Shown here piece after piece: positions 27,770 through 36,993 of a stretch of 50,844 nt of DNA. The stretch lies in the NCBI RefSeq assembly GCF_007997035.1, contig NZ_VOSS01000065.1, forward strand, positions 1 to 50,844, in the 5' to 3' direction. The stretch is from Ralstonia sp. TCR112 (GTDB taxonomy: Bacteria; Pseudomonadota; Gammaproteobacteria; Burkholderiales; Burkholderiaceae). Every line of letters starts with the position of its first letter. Positions within the stretch are counted from its first letter, which is position 1. Below the pieces are notes generated by a model. The model saw nothing but the letters and a program-made list of their open reading frames with translations, made no database searches and had not been told where the DNA came from. The position numbers were made by a program, and so were the translations under genes.

Positions 27770-28240
27770 TTGCGCTTTGAACACCTGGTGGAAGTCAACG
27801 ATCCACTGAACCCCCTCATCGACACGCTGACCCTGAACCAGATCTGGCAAGGCCTGGTGCTGCGCGTGCGCGAGCAGACTGAATTTGTCGAAAGCCTGGA
27901 CGAATGCAACATCACCGCTGAAGGCGACGGCTGGGTCGAGCGCGAACTCGTGTTCGGCAAGGCGCGCATCCAGGACCGCGTGACGCTCGAGCCGCACAAG
28001 CGCGTGACCTACACCACCGCAGCCACCGGCGAACACGCTGGGGGCTCGCTGACCATGACGATCGAGAGCAACGAGGCCAACGCGGCGTTCATCCGTTTCG
28101 TCTACGACACCACGCTGCCCAACGCCGACGAAACCGGCGACACGCGCTACGCCGAGATCGTCAAATCCGCCTACCGCGAATCCGACATCGACACCGTGCG
28201 CCGCATCCGCGAGATCGCCGCCACCGGCCGCCTCGGCTGA
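27770..28240 (+). CDS. SRPBCC / DUF1857 (AtaL-like) family protein
   Basis: The product (156 residues with this start) shows the helix-grip pattern of DUF1857: RFEHLVEVNDPLNPLIDTLT, QIWQGLVLRVREQTEFV and the late strand FIRFVYDTTLP with helix YAEIVKSAYRESDIDTVRRI. These proteins probably bind a hydrophobic ligand; function unknown. I chose the TTG at 27770 because GGAGG sits at 27760-27764 and the family starts at this strand; an ATG at 27743 would add nine residues with no good ribosome site. Confidence 0.75.
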   Translation: MRFEHLVEVNDPLNPLIDTLTLNQIWQGLVLRVREQTEFVESLDECNITAEGDGWVERELVFGKARIQDRVTLEPHKRVTYTTAATGEHAGGSLTMTIESNEANAAFIRFVYDTTLPNADETGDTRYAEIVKSAYRESDIDTVRRIREIAATGRLG

Positions 28241-28329
28241 CGTGTCCCGCCTGACCGGCGCTGGAGGAGGCGCCGGCCGGCTTTGCTTTGCCTGCCCCTG
28301 GTCGTCTCACACATCACGACAACGAGACC

Positions 28330-29787
28330 ATGACGACATTCACGCCCACCCTGGAGGCGCTGCGCGCGCGTTACGGCGAGCGCTTCAAATGGCTCGTTCT
28401 CTTCACGCTGATGGTGGGTGCGGTGTCGTCCGTCATCTCCGCCACGATCGTGAACGTGGCGATCCCTGATCTCAGCCGGCATTTCGTGCTCGGGCAGGAA
28501 CGCGCGCAGTGGGTGTCAGCCAGCTTCATGGTGGCGATGACGTTGTCGATGCTCCTCACACCGTGGCTGCTGCTGCGTTTCGGACTGCGTCGTACGTTTA
28601 TCGGCGCGTTGCTGCTGCTGGGTGTCGGCGGGCTGGCGGGTGGCCTGTCGCCCAATTACGAAGTGATGATCGCCATGCGCGTCGTGGAAGGGATTGCAGC
28701 CGGCATCATGCAGCCGCTGCCCAACATCCTGATCCTGCGCGTGTTTCCGGAGCGGGAGCAGGGCAAGGCGTTCGGCCTGTTTGGCTTTGGTGTTGTGCTG
28801 GCGCCGGCCGTGGGCCCGAGCGTCGGCGGTTTCCTGGTGGAGTTGTTCGGCTGGCGCTCGATCTTCTTCGTGGTGATGCCCTTCACGCTGATCGGCTGGG
28901 CGATGGCGCGGCGCTTCATGGCCATCAATTCGTCGATGGCGGGCGAACCCAAGCCGCTCGATTGGCGTGGCCTGCTGCTGATCGGCGGCGCGACCGTCAC
29001 GCTGCTCAACGGACTGGTCGCGTTGCACGGCGATGTGACGCACGGCGTTGTGCTGATGCTCGTGTCGGCCGTGTGCCTGGCGGGCTTCGTGTTCTGGCAG
29101 CGGCGGGTGGAGTCGCCGTTGCTCAACCTGCGGCTGTTCAGCTACCGGCAGTTTGCGATGGGGGCGGTCGTGGCTTTCATCTACGGGGCCGGGCTGTACG
29201 GCTCGACGTACCTCGTGCCGGTGTATATGCAGGTGGCGCTGGCCTATGCGCCGTCGCGCGCCGGGCTGGTGCTGCTGCCCGCCGGCCTCGTGCTGGCCGT
29301 GACGATCATGCTGGCTGGGCGGCTGACCAATCGCATCGAGCCGTTCCGACTGGTGTCCTTCGGGCTGGCAGCGCTTGCGCTTTCATTCTTCCTCATGGCG
29401 ACCAACACCCGGGCAACGAGCTATCTGCTGCTGATCGCCATCGCCGTCATCGGACGGATCGGGCTGGGTTTCGTGCTGCCGTCGCTGAGCCTGGGCGCTA
29501 TGCGTGGTGTCGATTTCACGTTGATCGCGCAAGGCTCCAGCGCCGTGAATTTCCTGCGCCAATTGGGCGGGGCGATCGGCGTGTCGGCTACGGGCATTTT
29601 TCTGCAATGGCGGCTCGCCACGCGCGGTATCGAAACGGTGCACGGTGCGGCAGTCGACCCGGAGGCGCGCATCCTGGCCTTTGACGAGACCTTCGTCTTT
29701 CTCGGCACGCTGTGCGCACTGGCCGTGCTGGCTGCATGGCGCATGCGCCGCCGCGAGCTGCCGTCCGCCATCCCTGCAGCGCAATAA
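28330..29787 (+). CDS. MFS transporter, DHA2/EmrB-like multidrug exporter
   Basis: A 485-residue inner-membrane protein with about fourteen hydrophobic segments. The A-motif region MLLTPWLLLRFGLRRTFIGA, the C-motif GFGVVLAPAVGPSVGGFLVE typical of drug:H+ antiporters and the late segment QGSSAVNFLRQLGGAIGVSATG match DHA2 exporters (EmrB, QacA). No membrane-fusion partner is encoded next to it. The ATG at 28330 gives the usual short cytoplasmic head; longer frames do not add helices. Substrate unknown. Confidence 0.88.
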   Translation: MTTFTPTLEALRARYGERFKWLVLFTLMVGAVSSVISATIVNVAIPDLSRHFVLGQERAQWVSASFMVAMTLSMLLTPWLLLRFGLRRTFIGALLLLGVGGLAGGLSPNYEVMIAMRVVEGIAAGIMQPLPNILILRVFPEREQGKAFGLFGFGVVLAPAVGPSVGGFLVELFGWRSIFFVVMPFTLIGWAMARRFMAINSSMAGEPKPLDWRGLLLIGGATVTLLNGLVALHGDVTHGVVLMLVSAVCLAGFVFWQRRVESPLLNLRLFSYRQFAMGAVVAFIYGAGLYGSTYLVPVYMQVALAYAPSRAGLVLLPAGLVLAVTIMLAGRLTNRIEPFRLVSFGLAALALSFFLMATNTRATSYLLLIAIAVIGRIGLGFVLPSLSLGAMRGVDFTLIAQGSSAVNFLRQLGGAIGVSATGIFLQWRLATRGIETVHGAAVDPEARILAFDETFVFLGTLCALAVLAAWRMRRRELPSAIPAAQ

Positions 29788-29812
29788 AAAACCGGGCACG
29801 GGCCCGGTTCTT
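29785..29812. terminator. Bidirectional terminator between the MFS and ACBP genes
   Basis: AACCGGG (29790-29796) and CCCGGTT (29803-29809) form a 7-bp stem. Read on the minus strand it is followed by a T-run (29785-29790) and should end the acyl-CoA-binding gene; on the plus strand TTCTTC gives a weaker stop for the MFS gene. Confidence 0.75.
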
Positions 29813-29829
29813 CGTTGGCGATTCGACGA

Positions 29830-30099
29830 TCAGGTCGTTGCGCCGCTCTTCAGTTCTTCGACGAGGTCGATGTACTTTTGCTTGGCCTCGTCCTGCGACG
29901 TGCCTTTCAGGCCTTCCCACGCCTCAAACTTGTAGCGGCCGACGATGTCGGTAAAGCCCGGCTTGTCGCCGTGCGCGTCACCTTCAGCGCCTTGCTTGTA
30001 CAGCGCGTACAGGCGCAGCAGTGTCATGTTGGCGGGGCGCTCGGAGAGGCCCTTGACGTCGATTTGGGCTTGGTCGAAACGGGCTTGCAGGTCGCTCAT
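29830..30099 (-). CDS. Acyl-CoA-binding protein
   Basis: This 89-residue protein is a complete ACBP four-helix bundle. MTLLRLYALYKQGAEGD carries the conserved Leu-Tyr-x-x-Tyr-Lys-Gln motif, and VGRYKFEAWEGLKGTSQDEA the Lys-Trp patch that holds the CoA phosphate. ACBPs sequester long-chain acyl-CoA in the cytoplasm; they are eukaryote-like and occur in only some bacterial groups, including Burkholderiales. I start at 30099; the open frame continues upstream for 47 residues without similarity. Monocistronic, with a terminator immediately downstream. Confidence 0.93.
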   Translation of the reverse strand: MSDLQARFDQAQIDVKGLSERPANMTLLRLYALYKQGAEGDAHGDKPGFTDIVGRYKFEAWEGLKGTSQDEAKQKYIDLVEELKSGATT

Positions 30100-30272
30100 G
30101 ATGATTCCCGGCTGAAAACAATGGTCTGGCGATGATAGCGCCGGGGGTGGGCGGTCGGGCCGTTTGAATTCGAGGACGGCTTCGGTTTTCTGCGCGATGT
30201 TTGGCCCGGTTTCCCGAGGCGCAGCCACGGGTTTGCGCATTCAGGCGCCACACCAGCCGGTACAATGCCGCC

Positions 30273-31010
30273 ATGCCCTGGATTCTTGCTTTCGATACCT
30301 CCACCGAGTTCTGTTCCGTCGCCCTTGGTGACGGCACGCGCACGCTGTTCCGCCATGAACATACCGGCCCGCGCTCCAGTAGCCGCGTGCTGCCGGCGGC
30401 TTCCGAATTGCTGGCCGAGGCGGGCATCGCCCTGGCCGATTGCGCTGCGATTGCTTTTGGCGCCGGGCCGGGTTCGTTCACCGGGCTGCGCACAGCGTGC
30501 GGCGTGGCGCAGGGTTTGGCGTTTGGTGCGGATCTGCCGGTCGTGCCGGTCAACTCGCTTGTTGCCTGCGCCGAGCTGACGCGCGCAACGTTGCCCGCCG
30601 GCACGGCTGTGACCATTGCGCTCGATGCGCGTATGGACGAGTGCTACTGGGCCAGCTTCATTCCCGCCGATGCGGCGCAGGACGCATCCGGTTGGCATGC
30701 GCTTTCCGCCATCCAGGTCAGCGGCCCCCAAAACGTTGTCGCGCCGTCGCAGCCGTATTGGCTGGCGGGCAATGCCGCCGCGGTGTTCGGCGATCAGTTG
30801 AGCATCGCTGCAGGGGCCGCCGTTGTGTTGCCCGAGGTCGCGCCGCACGCTCGGGAAATCATCACCGTCGGTCTGCGCCTCCTGGCGGCCGGCCATACGG
30901 TGCGGCCTGAAGATGCGGCGCCGCTCTATGTCCGTGACAAGGTCGCGCTCACCATTGAAGAGCGACAAGCGGTGCAGCAGGCCAAGGCTGCCGCAGGTGC
31001 CCAGCCATGA
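30273..31010 (+). CDS. tsaB: tRNA threonylcarbamoyladenosine biosynthesis protein TsaB
   Basis: The 245-residue product is the TsaB subunit (YeaZ) of the t6A37 modification complex with TsaD and TsaE. ILAFDTSTEFCSVALGDG is the ASKHA phosphate-1 strand and FGAGPGSFTGLRTACGVAQG the family signature. The C-terminal APLYVRDKVALT is also typical. It is followed by rimI with a 4-base overlap, a common arrangement. The ATG at 30273 fits the family N-terminus; the open frame extends upstream without similarity. Confidence 0.95.
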   Translation: MPWILAFDTSTEFCSVALGDGTRTLFRHEHTGPRSSSRVLPAASELLAEAGIALADCAAIAFGAGPGSFTGLRTACGVAQGLAFGADLPVVPVNSLVACAELTRATLPAGTAVTIALDARMDECYWASFIPADAAQDASGWHALSAIQVSGPQNVVAPSQPYWLAGNAAAVFGDQLSIAAGAAVVLPEVAPHAREIITVGLRLLAAGHTVRPEDAAPLYVRDKVALTIEERQAVQQAKAAAGAQP

Positions 31011-31534
31011 GCCTGATCGACAACGCACTGGCCCGCGTCATCACGCAGGCGCCGCTGCCTGCGGGCTGGCGCGCAGAGCGCATGACGGCTCGCGATCTGG
31101 AGGGCGTTGCGGCGGTGGAGCTGGCGGCGTTCAAATTTCCCTGGTCGCGCGGCAATTTTGAGGATTCGCTCAAGTCCGGCCACCTCGGCATTGTCTTGCG
31201 TGACGGCGGCAACGAGGTCGCGGGCTACCTGATCCTCATGCCCGTGGTGGACGAGATGCACTTGCTCAACGTGACGGTGGCACCGGCGTGGCAACGACAA
31301 GGCCTCGGCCGTTGGCTCATGCGTCTGGCCACGGCGCTCACATTGGTGCATGGCTTCGGCAGCCTGCTGCTGGAAGTACGCCCATCCAATACCGGCGCGA
31401 TTGCGCTGTATCACCGTATCGGGTTTGCCGAAATCGGCCGGCGCAAGCGCTATTACCCGGCCGAAAACAACACGCGCGAAGATGCGCTCGTCATGCGCAT
31501 GGTGTGCGAGGCGAGCGGGGTGGAGGCCGCATGA
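31007..31534 (+). CDS. rimI: Ribosomal protein bS18 alanine N-acetyltransferase
   Basis: A GNAT-fold acetyltransferase of 175 residues, slightly longer than E. coli RimI owing to about 20 extra N-terminal residues. The acetyl-CoA loop is VAPAWQRQGLGRWLM and the conserved catalytic block LEVRPSNTGAIALYHRIGFAEIGRRKRYYP is clear. It should acetylate the N-terminus of bS18. Start and stop overlap tsaB and the glycosylase gene (ATGA both times), so the three genes form a tightly coupled operon. Confidence 0.93.
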   Translation: MSLIDNALARVITQAPLPAGWRAERMTARDLEGVAAVELAAFKFPWSRGNFEDSLKSGHLGIVLRDGGNEVAGYLILMPVVDEMHLLNVTVAPAWQRQGLGRWLMRLATALTLVHGFGSLLLEVRPSNTGAIALYHRIGFAEIGRRKRYYPAENNTREDALVMRMVCEASGVEAA

Positions 31535-32331
31535 ATCGTCGATCCCGAATGCTCGAAGCGCTGGGCGTTTCGACCGAATGGACCTTGCGCGGGGCTGAGC
31601 CGGCCGAGGTGGAGGCCGTCAAGGCCCCTGTCGCCGAGCCGGTTGCCGTGGAGGTGGAAGCTGATTCGTTTGTTGTAGCTGAGTCCGAACCGGTGCGAGT
31701 TGAGCCGCCTGTCATGGAGGCGGAGGTGCCATCCGACACGGCTGCCCCACGCGCCCAGCGCATCGCCGCGTTCGATTGGGCACAGCTCGAAGCCGCCGTT
31801 TCCAATTGCACGTCGTGCAAGCTGTGCGAGCGCCGCACGAACACCGTTTTCGGCGTCGGCGACCGTCAGGCCGAATGGATGCTGATCGGTGAGGCGCCTG
31901 GCGAGCAAGAGGACAAGCAGGGCGAACCGTTCGTCGGCCAGGCCGGCAAGCTGCTCGACAGCATGCTGCGATCGATCGGCCTGTCGCGCGAGAAGGGCGT
32001 GTTCATCGCCAACGTGCTCAAATGCCGCCCGCCGGGCAATCGCGACCCGGAGCCGGACGAATCGGCCATGTGCGATCCGTATCTCAAGCGTCAGATTGCG
32101 CTGGTCAAGCCGCGCATCATCGTGGTGCTGGGGCGCATTGCGGCGCAAAACCTGCTGCAGACGCAAACGCCCGTCGGCAAGCTGCGCGGCAAGGTGCACG
32201 AGGTGGAAGGCGTGCCGGTGGTGGTGACCTATCACCCGGCCTATCTGCTGCGCACGCTGACGGACAAGGCGCGTGCCTGGGAAGATCTCTGCCTGGCGCG
32301 GAAGGTCTACGCGGAGCGCGGCGGGCAGTAG
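31531..32331 (+). CDS. Type-4 uracil-DNA glycosylase with acidic N-terminal extension
   Basis: The 266-residue protein has the iron-sulfur uracil-DNA glycosylase core from about residue 82. Cysteines 93, 96, 165 and 181 fit the [4Fe-4S] pattern (with another Cys at 99), [20 protein letters not shown] is motif [14 protein letters not shown] follows the third Cys, and HPAYLLR is motif B. It removes uracil from DNA. Residues 22-72 are a Pro/Glu/Val-rich, strongly acidic, probably disordered extension between the N-terminal helix and the core. The start overlaps the rimI stop. Cytoplasmic. Confidence 0.93.
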   Translation: MNRRSRMLEALGVSTEWTLRGAEPAEVEAVKAPVAEPVAVEVEADSFVVAESEPVRVEPPVMEAEVPSDTAAPRAQRIAAFDWAQLEAAVSNCTSCKLCERRTNTVFGVGDRQAEWMLIGEAPGEQEDKQGEPFVGQAGKLLDSMLRSIGLSREKGVFIANVLKCRPPGNRDPEPDESAMCDPYLKRQIALVKPRIIVVLGRIAAQNLLQTQTPVGKLRGKVHEVEGVPVVVTYHPAYLLRTLTDKARAWEDLCLARKVYAERGGQ

Positions 32332-32357
32332 CTGCCCGCTGTGCGGCGGGCACTGCG

Positions 32358-33674
32358 TCAGTGGTGCTTGTCTTCGCCGATGAGCGCGGCGGTGTGGAAC
32401 AGCTTCTCGTTGACGCGGTGCCGACGCATGACCAGCGCCATCGTCAGGCAGACGAAGACGCCGAACGACACGATCACCACGCCCACCGACACATTCAGCT
32501 TGATGAGCAGTGCGTACAGGCACAGCATCAGCAGCACGGAGACATTTTCGTTGAAGTTCTGCACCGCAATCGAGTGGCCGGCCGAGAGCAGCACGTGCCC
32601 GCGATGCTGCAGCAGTGCGTTCATCGGCACCACGAAAAAGCCCGACATGGCGCCCACCAGCATCAGGAACAGGTAGGCGATCATCATGTACAGCGGCAGC
32701 TTCATCGCGCCGATGTGGAATGTGATCTCGGGAATCGTATGCTTGGTGTAGAACGCCATCAGCATGACCACCGCGCCCATCGCCACGCCCACTGGCAGCA
32801 CGTCGAGCGAGCGGCGCAGCGGAATCTTCACGGCGGCAGCCATGGCGCCGGCCGCCACGCCCACTGCCACCACCGCTTGCAGAATGGCACCCTGCGACAG
32901 GTTCAGCTCCAGCGATTGCTCCGCCCACTTCAGCACGATGAATTGCAGCGTGGCGCCCGCGCCCCAGAACAGCGTCGTCACCGCCAGGGATATCTGGCCC
33001 AGCTTGTCGTGCCACAGGGCGTTGAAGCAGTCGGCAAACTCGGAAATGAGACGTACCGGATTCTTTTCCTGCTGCGGATACCGTGCACCGGTATCGGGAA
33101 TGCGCGTGTTGAACAACGCCGCGATCAGGTAGATCACCATGATCACCAGCATGGCCGCTTCGGCGGGGGTATCGATGCGCTCGAGCCCGGGAATGTCGAA
33201 CGACAGCAGCCACGCCGACACATGATTGGAAATCAGCGCCCCGCCCAGCACGGTGCCCAGGATGATCGAGCCGACGGTCAGCCCTTCGATCCAACCATTG
33301 GCGGCGACAAGTTTTTCAGGGGGAAGGAGTTCGGTGAGGATGCCGTACTTGGCGGGCGAATAGGCCGCTGCACCAAAACCGACCACGCCATAGGCGAGCA
33401 GCGGGTGCAGCCCGGTCAGCATCACGCCGCAGCCCACCAGCTTGATGGCATTGGTGATGAGCATCACCTTGCCCTTGGGCCGGGAATCGGCAAACGCGCC
33501 GACGAAGGCGGCAAGTAGAACGTAAGAGAGCACGAAGAACAATTTGAGCAGCGGGGTCATCCACTGCGGCGCATGCATCTCTGTCAGAAGGGCGATGGCG
33601 GCAATGAGCAGCGCATTGTCGGCGAGCGACGAAAAAAACTGCGCCGCCATGATGGTGTAAAAGCCCTTCTTCAT
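32358..33674 (-). CDS. lplT: Lysophospholipid transporter LplT
   Basis: The 438-residue MFS protein has about twelve helices. MKKGFYTIMAAQFFSSLADN, AYSPAKYGILTELLPPEKLV and NGWIEGLTVGSIILGTVLGG are hallmark LplT segments. It flips lysophospholipids inward across the inner membrane for re-acylation. I start at 33674 after GAAGGT; the frame runs on upstream for 85 residues without membrane character, and the family starts here. The reacylase Aas is not adjacent. It is divergent from alr across a 645-base gap. Confidence 0.93.
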   Translation of the reverse strand: MKKGFYTIMAAQFFSSLADNALLIAAIALLTEMHAPQWMTPLLKLFFVLSYVLLAAFVGAFADSRPKGKVMLITNAIKLVGCGVMLTGLHPLLAYGVVGFGAAAYSPAKYGILTELLPPEKLVAANGWIEGLTVGSIILGTVLGGALISNHVSAWLLSFDIPGLERIDTPAEAAMLVIMVIYLIAALFNTRIPDTGARYPQQEKNPVRLISEFADCFNALWHDKLGQISLAVTTLFWGAGATLQFIVLKWAEQSLELNLSQGAILQAVVAVGVAAGAMAAAVKIPLRRSLDVLPVGVAMGAVVMLMAFYTKHTIPEITFHIGAMKLPLYMMIAYLFLMLVGAMSGFFVVPMNALLQHRGHVLLSAGHSIAVQNFNENVSVLLMLCLYALLIKLNVSVGVVIVSFGVFVCLTMALVMRRHRVNEKLFHTAALIGEDKHH

Positions 33675-34319
33675 ACCTTCGAATTCGTCCCCGTAGACCG
33701 CGGTGCCATGTTCGTCTTCACGTCCTGCCGGCAGCGTGCCGGCACTCGGAAGCGCCCCCGGGGGTGCCGGCCAAGCGGTGCGTCGGCTGACCGGCCGCGC
33801 AGCGCACAGGTGCGCGGAGCCGGCATTGAAGCCAGCGCCCGCGAGGGCTCCCCTGATTGTGGTTCCCTTGGACGGGGCCCTTGCGGTGCTGCAAAACACG
33901 CATCGCCGGGCAACCTCGGGAATCTTCACTGACAGGCGTTCGGGCCATGCGTTCCGCCCGCAGCTTGTTTTTGATCTCGCCTGTTTGCATGGTCAAACCG
34001 GATGTGACGCCACAGCGCAAAAAGAAGTGGCTGGTGCCCAACTTTCTCCATGCCCGCAGCGCATCACGACGGTTTTCCCATGCCTAAATTGAACGGCTTT
34101 ATATCACGAAACCTGTGCCCTTCCGGTGACGGCCGCGCACTTTCTTTTTTGGCACGCTGATGACAGACGCGAACCAGTTAGCGTCCTGTGGTCAAATAGA
34201 ACGCTCATCGCGTGAGCCCGGGCGCACGGCCCGCTCACAGCCTGTTTGCCTGTTGCATTGCAGCACCGACGCCGCGCCACGAGCGCGCCATCGCATTCAC
34301 GTTTTGCAGGTTTGCCGTC
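33675..34319. other. 645-base gap between lplT and alr, no supported gene
   Basis: Open frames occur on both strands but give no recognisable protein. Near the lplT start the palindrome TGCCGGCA occurs twice (33726-33733 and 33737-33744) and CCCCCGGGGG lies at 33755-33764, so the leader of lplT could be structured. An A/T-rich patch at 34097-34106 is the likeliest promoter area; I cannot assign boxes with confidence. Confidence 0.4.
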
Positions 34320-35444
34320 ATGCCAAGACCCATCCAGGCCGTCATCCACGGCCCAGCACTTGCCAATAATCTCCAGGTTGCCCGCCGCCACGCGCCCAAC
34401 TCGCGCGTGTGGGCCGTCGTCAAAGCCAACGCGTACGGTCACGGCATCGAACGCGTATATGAAGGCCTGCGCCAGACCGACGGTTTCGGCCTGCTCGATC
34501 TGGACGAGGCCGTCCGCCTGCGCCAGCTCGGCTGGCAGGGGCCGATCCTTCTGCTGGAAGGTTTCTTCAAGCCGGAAGATCTGGCCATCGTCGAGCAGTA
34601 CCGCCTGACCACCACCGTCCACTGCGAAGAGCAACTGCGCATGCTGGAACTGGCACGCCCGAAAGGGCCCATCAGCGTGCAGCTCAAGATCAATACGGGC
34701 ATGAGCCGCCTCGGCTTCGCGCCTGCCGCCTACCGCGCCGCCTGGGAGCGCGCCCGTGCCATTTCGGGCGTCGGCACGATCGTTCACATGACGCATTTTT
34801 CCGATGCCGACGGCCCGCGCGGCATCGAGCATCAACTCATCGCGTTTGAACAGGCCACGCAAGGTTTGCCGGGCGAAGCGTCGCTCTCCAACTCCGCGGC
34901 GACGCTGTGGCATCCGAAAGCGCATCGCGACTGGGTGCGCCCGGGCGTGATCATGTACGGCGCATCGCCGACGGGCGTGGCGGCGGACATCGACGGCACG
35001 GGCCTGATGCCGGCCATGTCGCTCAAGAGCGAGCTGATCGCCATCCAGGATCTGCAGCCCGGCGCGACGATCGGTTACGGCTCGCGTTTTGTTGTGGAGC
35101 ACCCGATGCGCATCGGCATCGTCGCGTGCGGTTATGCCGACGGCTACCCGCGTCATGCGCCCGGTTGGGACGGCAACCATACGCCGGTGCTGGTCGACGG
35201 CGTGCGCACGCATATCGTGGGCCGCGTGTCGATGGACATGATCACCGTCGACCTGGCTGGCGTGCCCGAAGCGCGTGTCGGCACACCGGTCACGCTGTGG
35301 GGCGAAGGTTTGCCCATCGACGACGTCGCGCAGGCGTCCGGCACCGTCGGCTATGAGCTGATGTGTGCATTGGCGCCGCGCGTGCCGGTGTCGGTTGAAC
35401 CGGTCAGCACGGCAGAGGCCGGCGACCTGGGCAAGGCTGCCTGA
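34320..35444 (+). CDS. alr: Alanine racemase
   Basis: The 374-residue PLP enzyme interconverts L- and D-alanine for peptidoglycan. [13 protein letters not shown] contains the PLP lysine, Lys35; [22 protein letters not shown] and the ATIGYGSRF segment with the catalytic Tyr are all present, as is the late MYGASP motif. Length is normal. I use the ATG at 34320. radA follows on the same strand after 68 bases, perhaps in one transcript. Cytoplasmic. Confidence 0.96.
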   Translation: MPRPIQAVIHGPALANNLQVARRHAPNSRVWAVVKANAYGHGIERVYEGLRQTDGFGLLDLDEAVRLRQLGWQGPILLLEGFFKPEDLAIVEQYRLTTTVHCEEQLRMLELARPKGPISVQLKINTGMSRLGFAPAAYRAAWERARAISGVGTIVHMTHFSDADGPRGIEHQLIAFEQATQGLPGEASLSNSAATLWHPKAHRDWVRPGVIMYGASPTGVAADIDGTGLMPAMSLKSELIAIQDLQPGATIGYGSRFVVEHPMRIGIVACGYADGYPRHAPGWDGNHTPVLVDGVRTHIVGRVSMDMITVDLAGVPEARVGTPVTLWGEGLPIDDVAQASGTVGYELMCALAPRVPVSVEPVSTAEAGDLGKAA

Positions 35445-35512
35445 GCGCAGCATCGTCAATACAAAGATCAAGCGGCGGCCGCCCATGCGCGGCGCCGTAA
35501 GCAGGGGGTTGT

Positions 35513-36883
35513 TTGGCCAAGAGCAAGACGGTCTATACGTGCACCGAATGTGGCGGCACGGCACCGAAGTGGGCGGGGCAGTGCCCGAATTGCCAGCAGT
35601 GGAACACGCTGGTGGAAACCGTCGCGCAGCCGACGTCCGGCGCCGGCGCGCGCTTCCAGTCGCTGGCATCCAGCGCGACGGTGCGCAAGCTGTCGGACAT
35701 CGACGCGGTGGATGTGCCGCGCTTCTCCAGCGGCATCGACGAATTTGACCGCGTACTGGGCGGCGGCCTGGTCAGCGGCGGTGTGGTGCTCATCGGCGGT
35801 GATCCGGGGATCGGCAAATCGACGCTGTTGCTGCAGGCGCTGTCCAACCTGTCGACCGACCGGCGGGTGCTGTACGTGAGCGGCGAAGAGTCCGGCTCGC
35901 AGATCGCGCTGCGTGCGCGTCGCCTGGGCATCGAAAGCCCAAACCTCGCGCTGCTGGCAGAAATCCAGCTTGAGCGCATCCAGGCGACCATCGAGACGGA
36001 AAAGCCGGAAGTCGTCGTCATCGATTCGATCCAGACGCTGTATTCCGAGGCGCTGACCTCGGCGCCGGGCTCCGTGGCCCAGGTGCGCGAGTGCGCGGCG
36101 CAGCTGACGCGCATTGCCAAGCGGCTGGATGTGACCACCATCCTGGTCGGCCATGTGACCAAGGAAGGCGCGCTGGCGGGCCCCCGTGTGCTCGAACACA
36201 TTGTCGATACGGTGCTGTATTTCGAGGGCGATACGCATTCCGCCTACCGGCTCGTGCGTGCGTTCAAGAACCGTTTTGGCGCCGTTAACGAGTTGGGTGT
36301 GTTCGCAATGACGGAGCGCGGCCTGCGCGGCGTGGCGAATCCGTCGGCGCTGTTCCTGTCGCAGCACGAGCAGGTGGTGCCGGGCTCGTGCGTGCTGGTA
36401 ACGCAGGAAGGCACGCGGCCGCTGCTGGTCGAAATCCAGGCGCTGGTGGATACGGCCAACGTACCGAATCCGCGCCGCTTGGCGGTGGGCCTGGAGCAGA
36501 ACCGGCTGGCGATGTTGCTGGCGGTGCTGCACCGTCACGCCGGCATTGCGTGCTTTGACCAGGATGTGTTTCTCAACGCGGTGGGCGGCGTGAAGATTAC
36601 CGAACCGGCGGCGGACTTGGCGGTGCTGCTGGCCATTCATTCGTCGATGCGCAACAAGGCGCTGCCGCGCGGGCTGGTGGTGTTCGGCGAGATCGGCCTG
36701 GCCGGGGAAATCCGCCCGACGCCGCGCGGCCAGGAGCGGTTGAAGGAAGCCGCCAAGCTGGGCTTCTCGATTGCCGTGATCCCGAAATCCAACGCGCCCA
36801 AGCAGGCGATTGACGGGCTGGAGGTCATTGCCGTCGAGCGCATTGAGCAAGCCATTGACCGGGTGCGCTCGCTGGAGGCTTGA
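35513..36883 (+). CDS. radA: DNA repair protein RadA
   Basis: The 456-residue RecA-like branch-migration helicase starts with a zinc finger (Cys10, Cys13, Cys24, Cys27 in YTCTECGGTAPKW and GQCPNCQQW), then Walker A GGDPGIGKST at 95-104, the RadA-specific KNRFG at 252-256 and a C-terminal Lon-protease-like domain (ITEPAADLAVLLAIHSS, VVFGEIGLAGEIRPTPRGQER). The start is a TTG at 35513 behind GGGGG at 35504-35508; no ATG in frame would keep the zinc finger. Role: recombination and fork repair. Confidence 0.95.
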   Translation: MAKSKTVYTCTECGGTAPKWAGQCPNCQQWNTLVETVAQPTSGAGARFQSLASSATVRKLSDIDAVDVPRFSSGIDEFDRVLGGGLVSGGVVLIGGDPGIGKSTLLLQALSNLSTDRRVLYVSGEESGSQIALRARRLGIESPNLALLAEIQLERIQATIETEKPEVVVIDSIQTLYSEALTSAPGSVAQVRECAAQLTRIAKRLDVTTILVGHVTKEGALAGPRVLEHIVDTVLYFEGDTHSAYRLVRAFKNRFGAVNELGVFAMTERGLRGVANPSALFLSQHEQVVPGSCVLVTQEGTRPLLVEIQALVDTANVPNPRRLAVGLEQNRLAMLLAVLHRHAGIACFDQDVFLNAVGGVKITEPAADLAVLLAIHSSMRNKALPRGLVVFGEIGLAGEIRPTPRGQERLKEAAKLGFSIAVIPKSNAPKQAIDGLEVIAVERIEQAIDRVRSLEA

Positions 36884-36993
36884 TCGTTCAACATTTCGCA
36901 ACGGTATCGTTGATGCCATTTGAAAATGCATGTGCCGTTGCGGTGCGATAATCCGCCAACTTTTCTCCATGACTTCTCTGAACTGACGCCGCC

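Noticed and set aside
33703-34092. Possible genes on either strand in the gap upstream of alr
   Set aside because: Translations show no family motifs, have Arg/Pro/Ala-rich composition typical of GC-rich non-coding DNA, and lack good ribosome sites.
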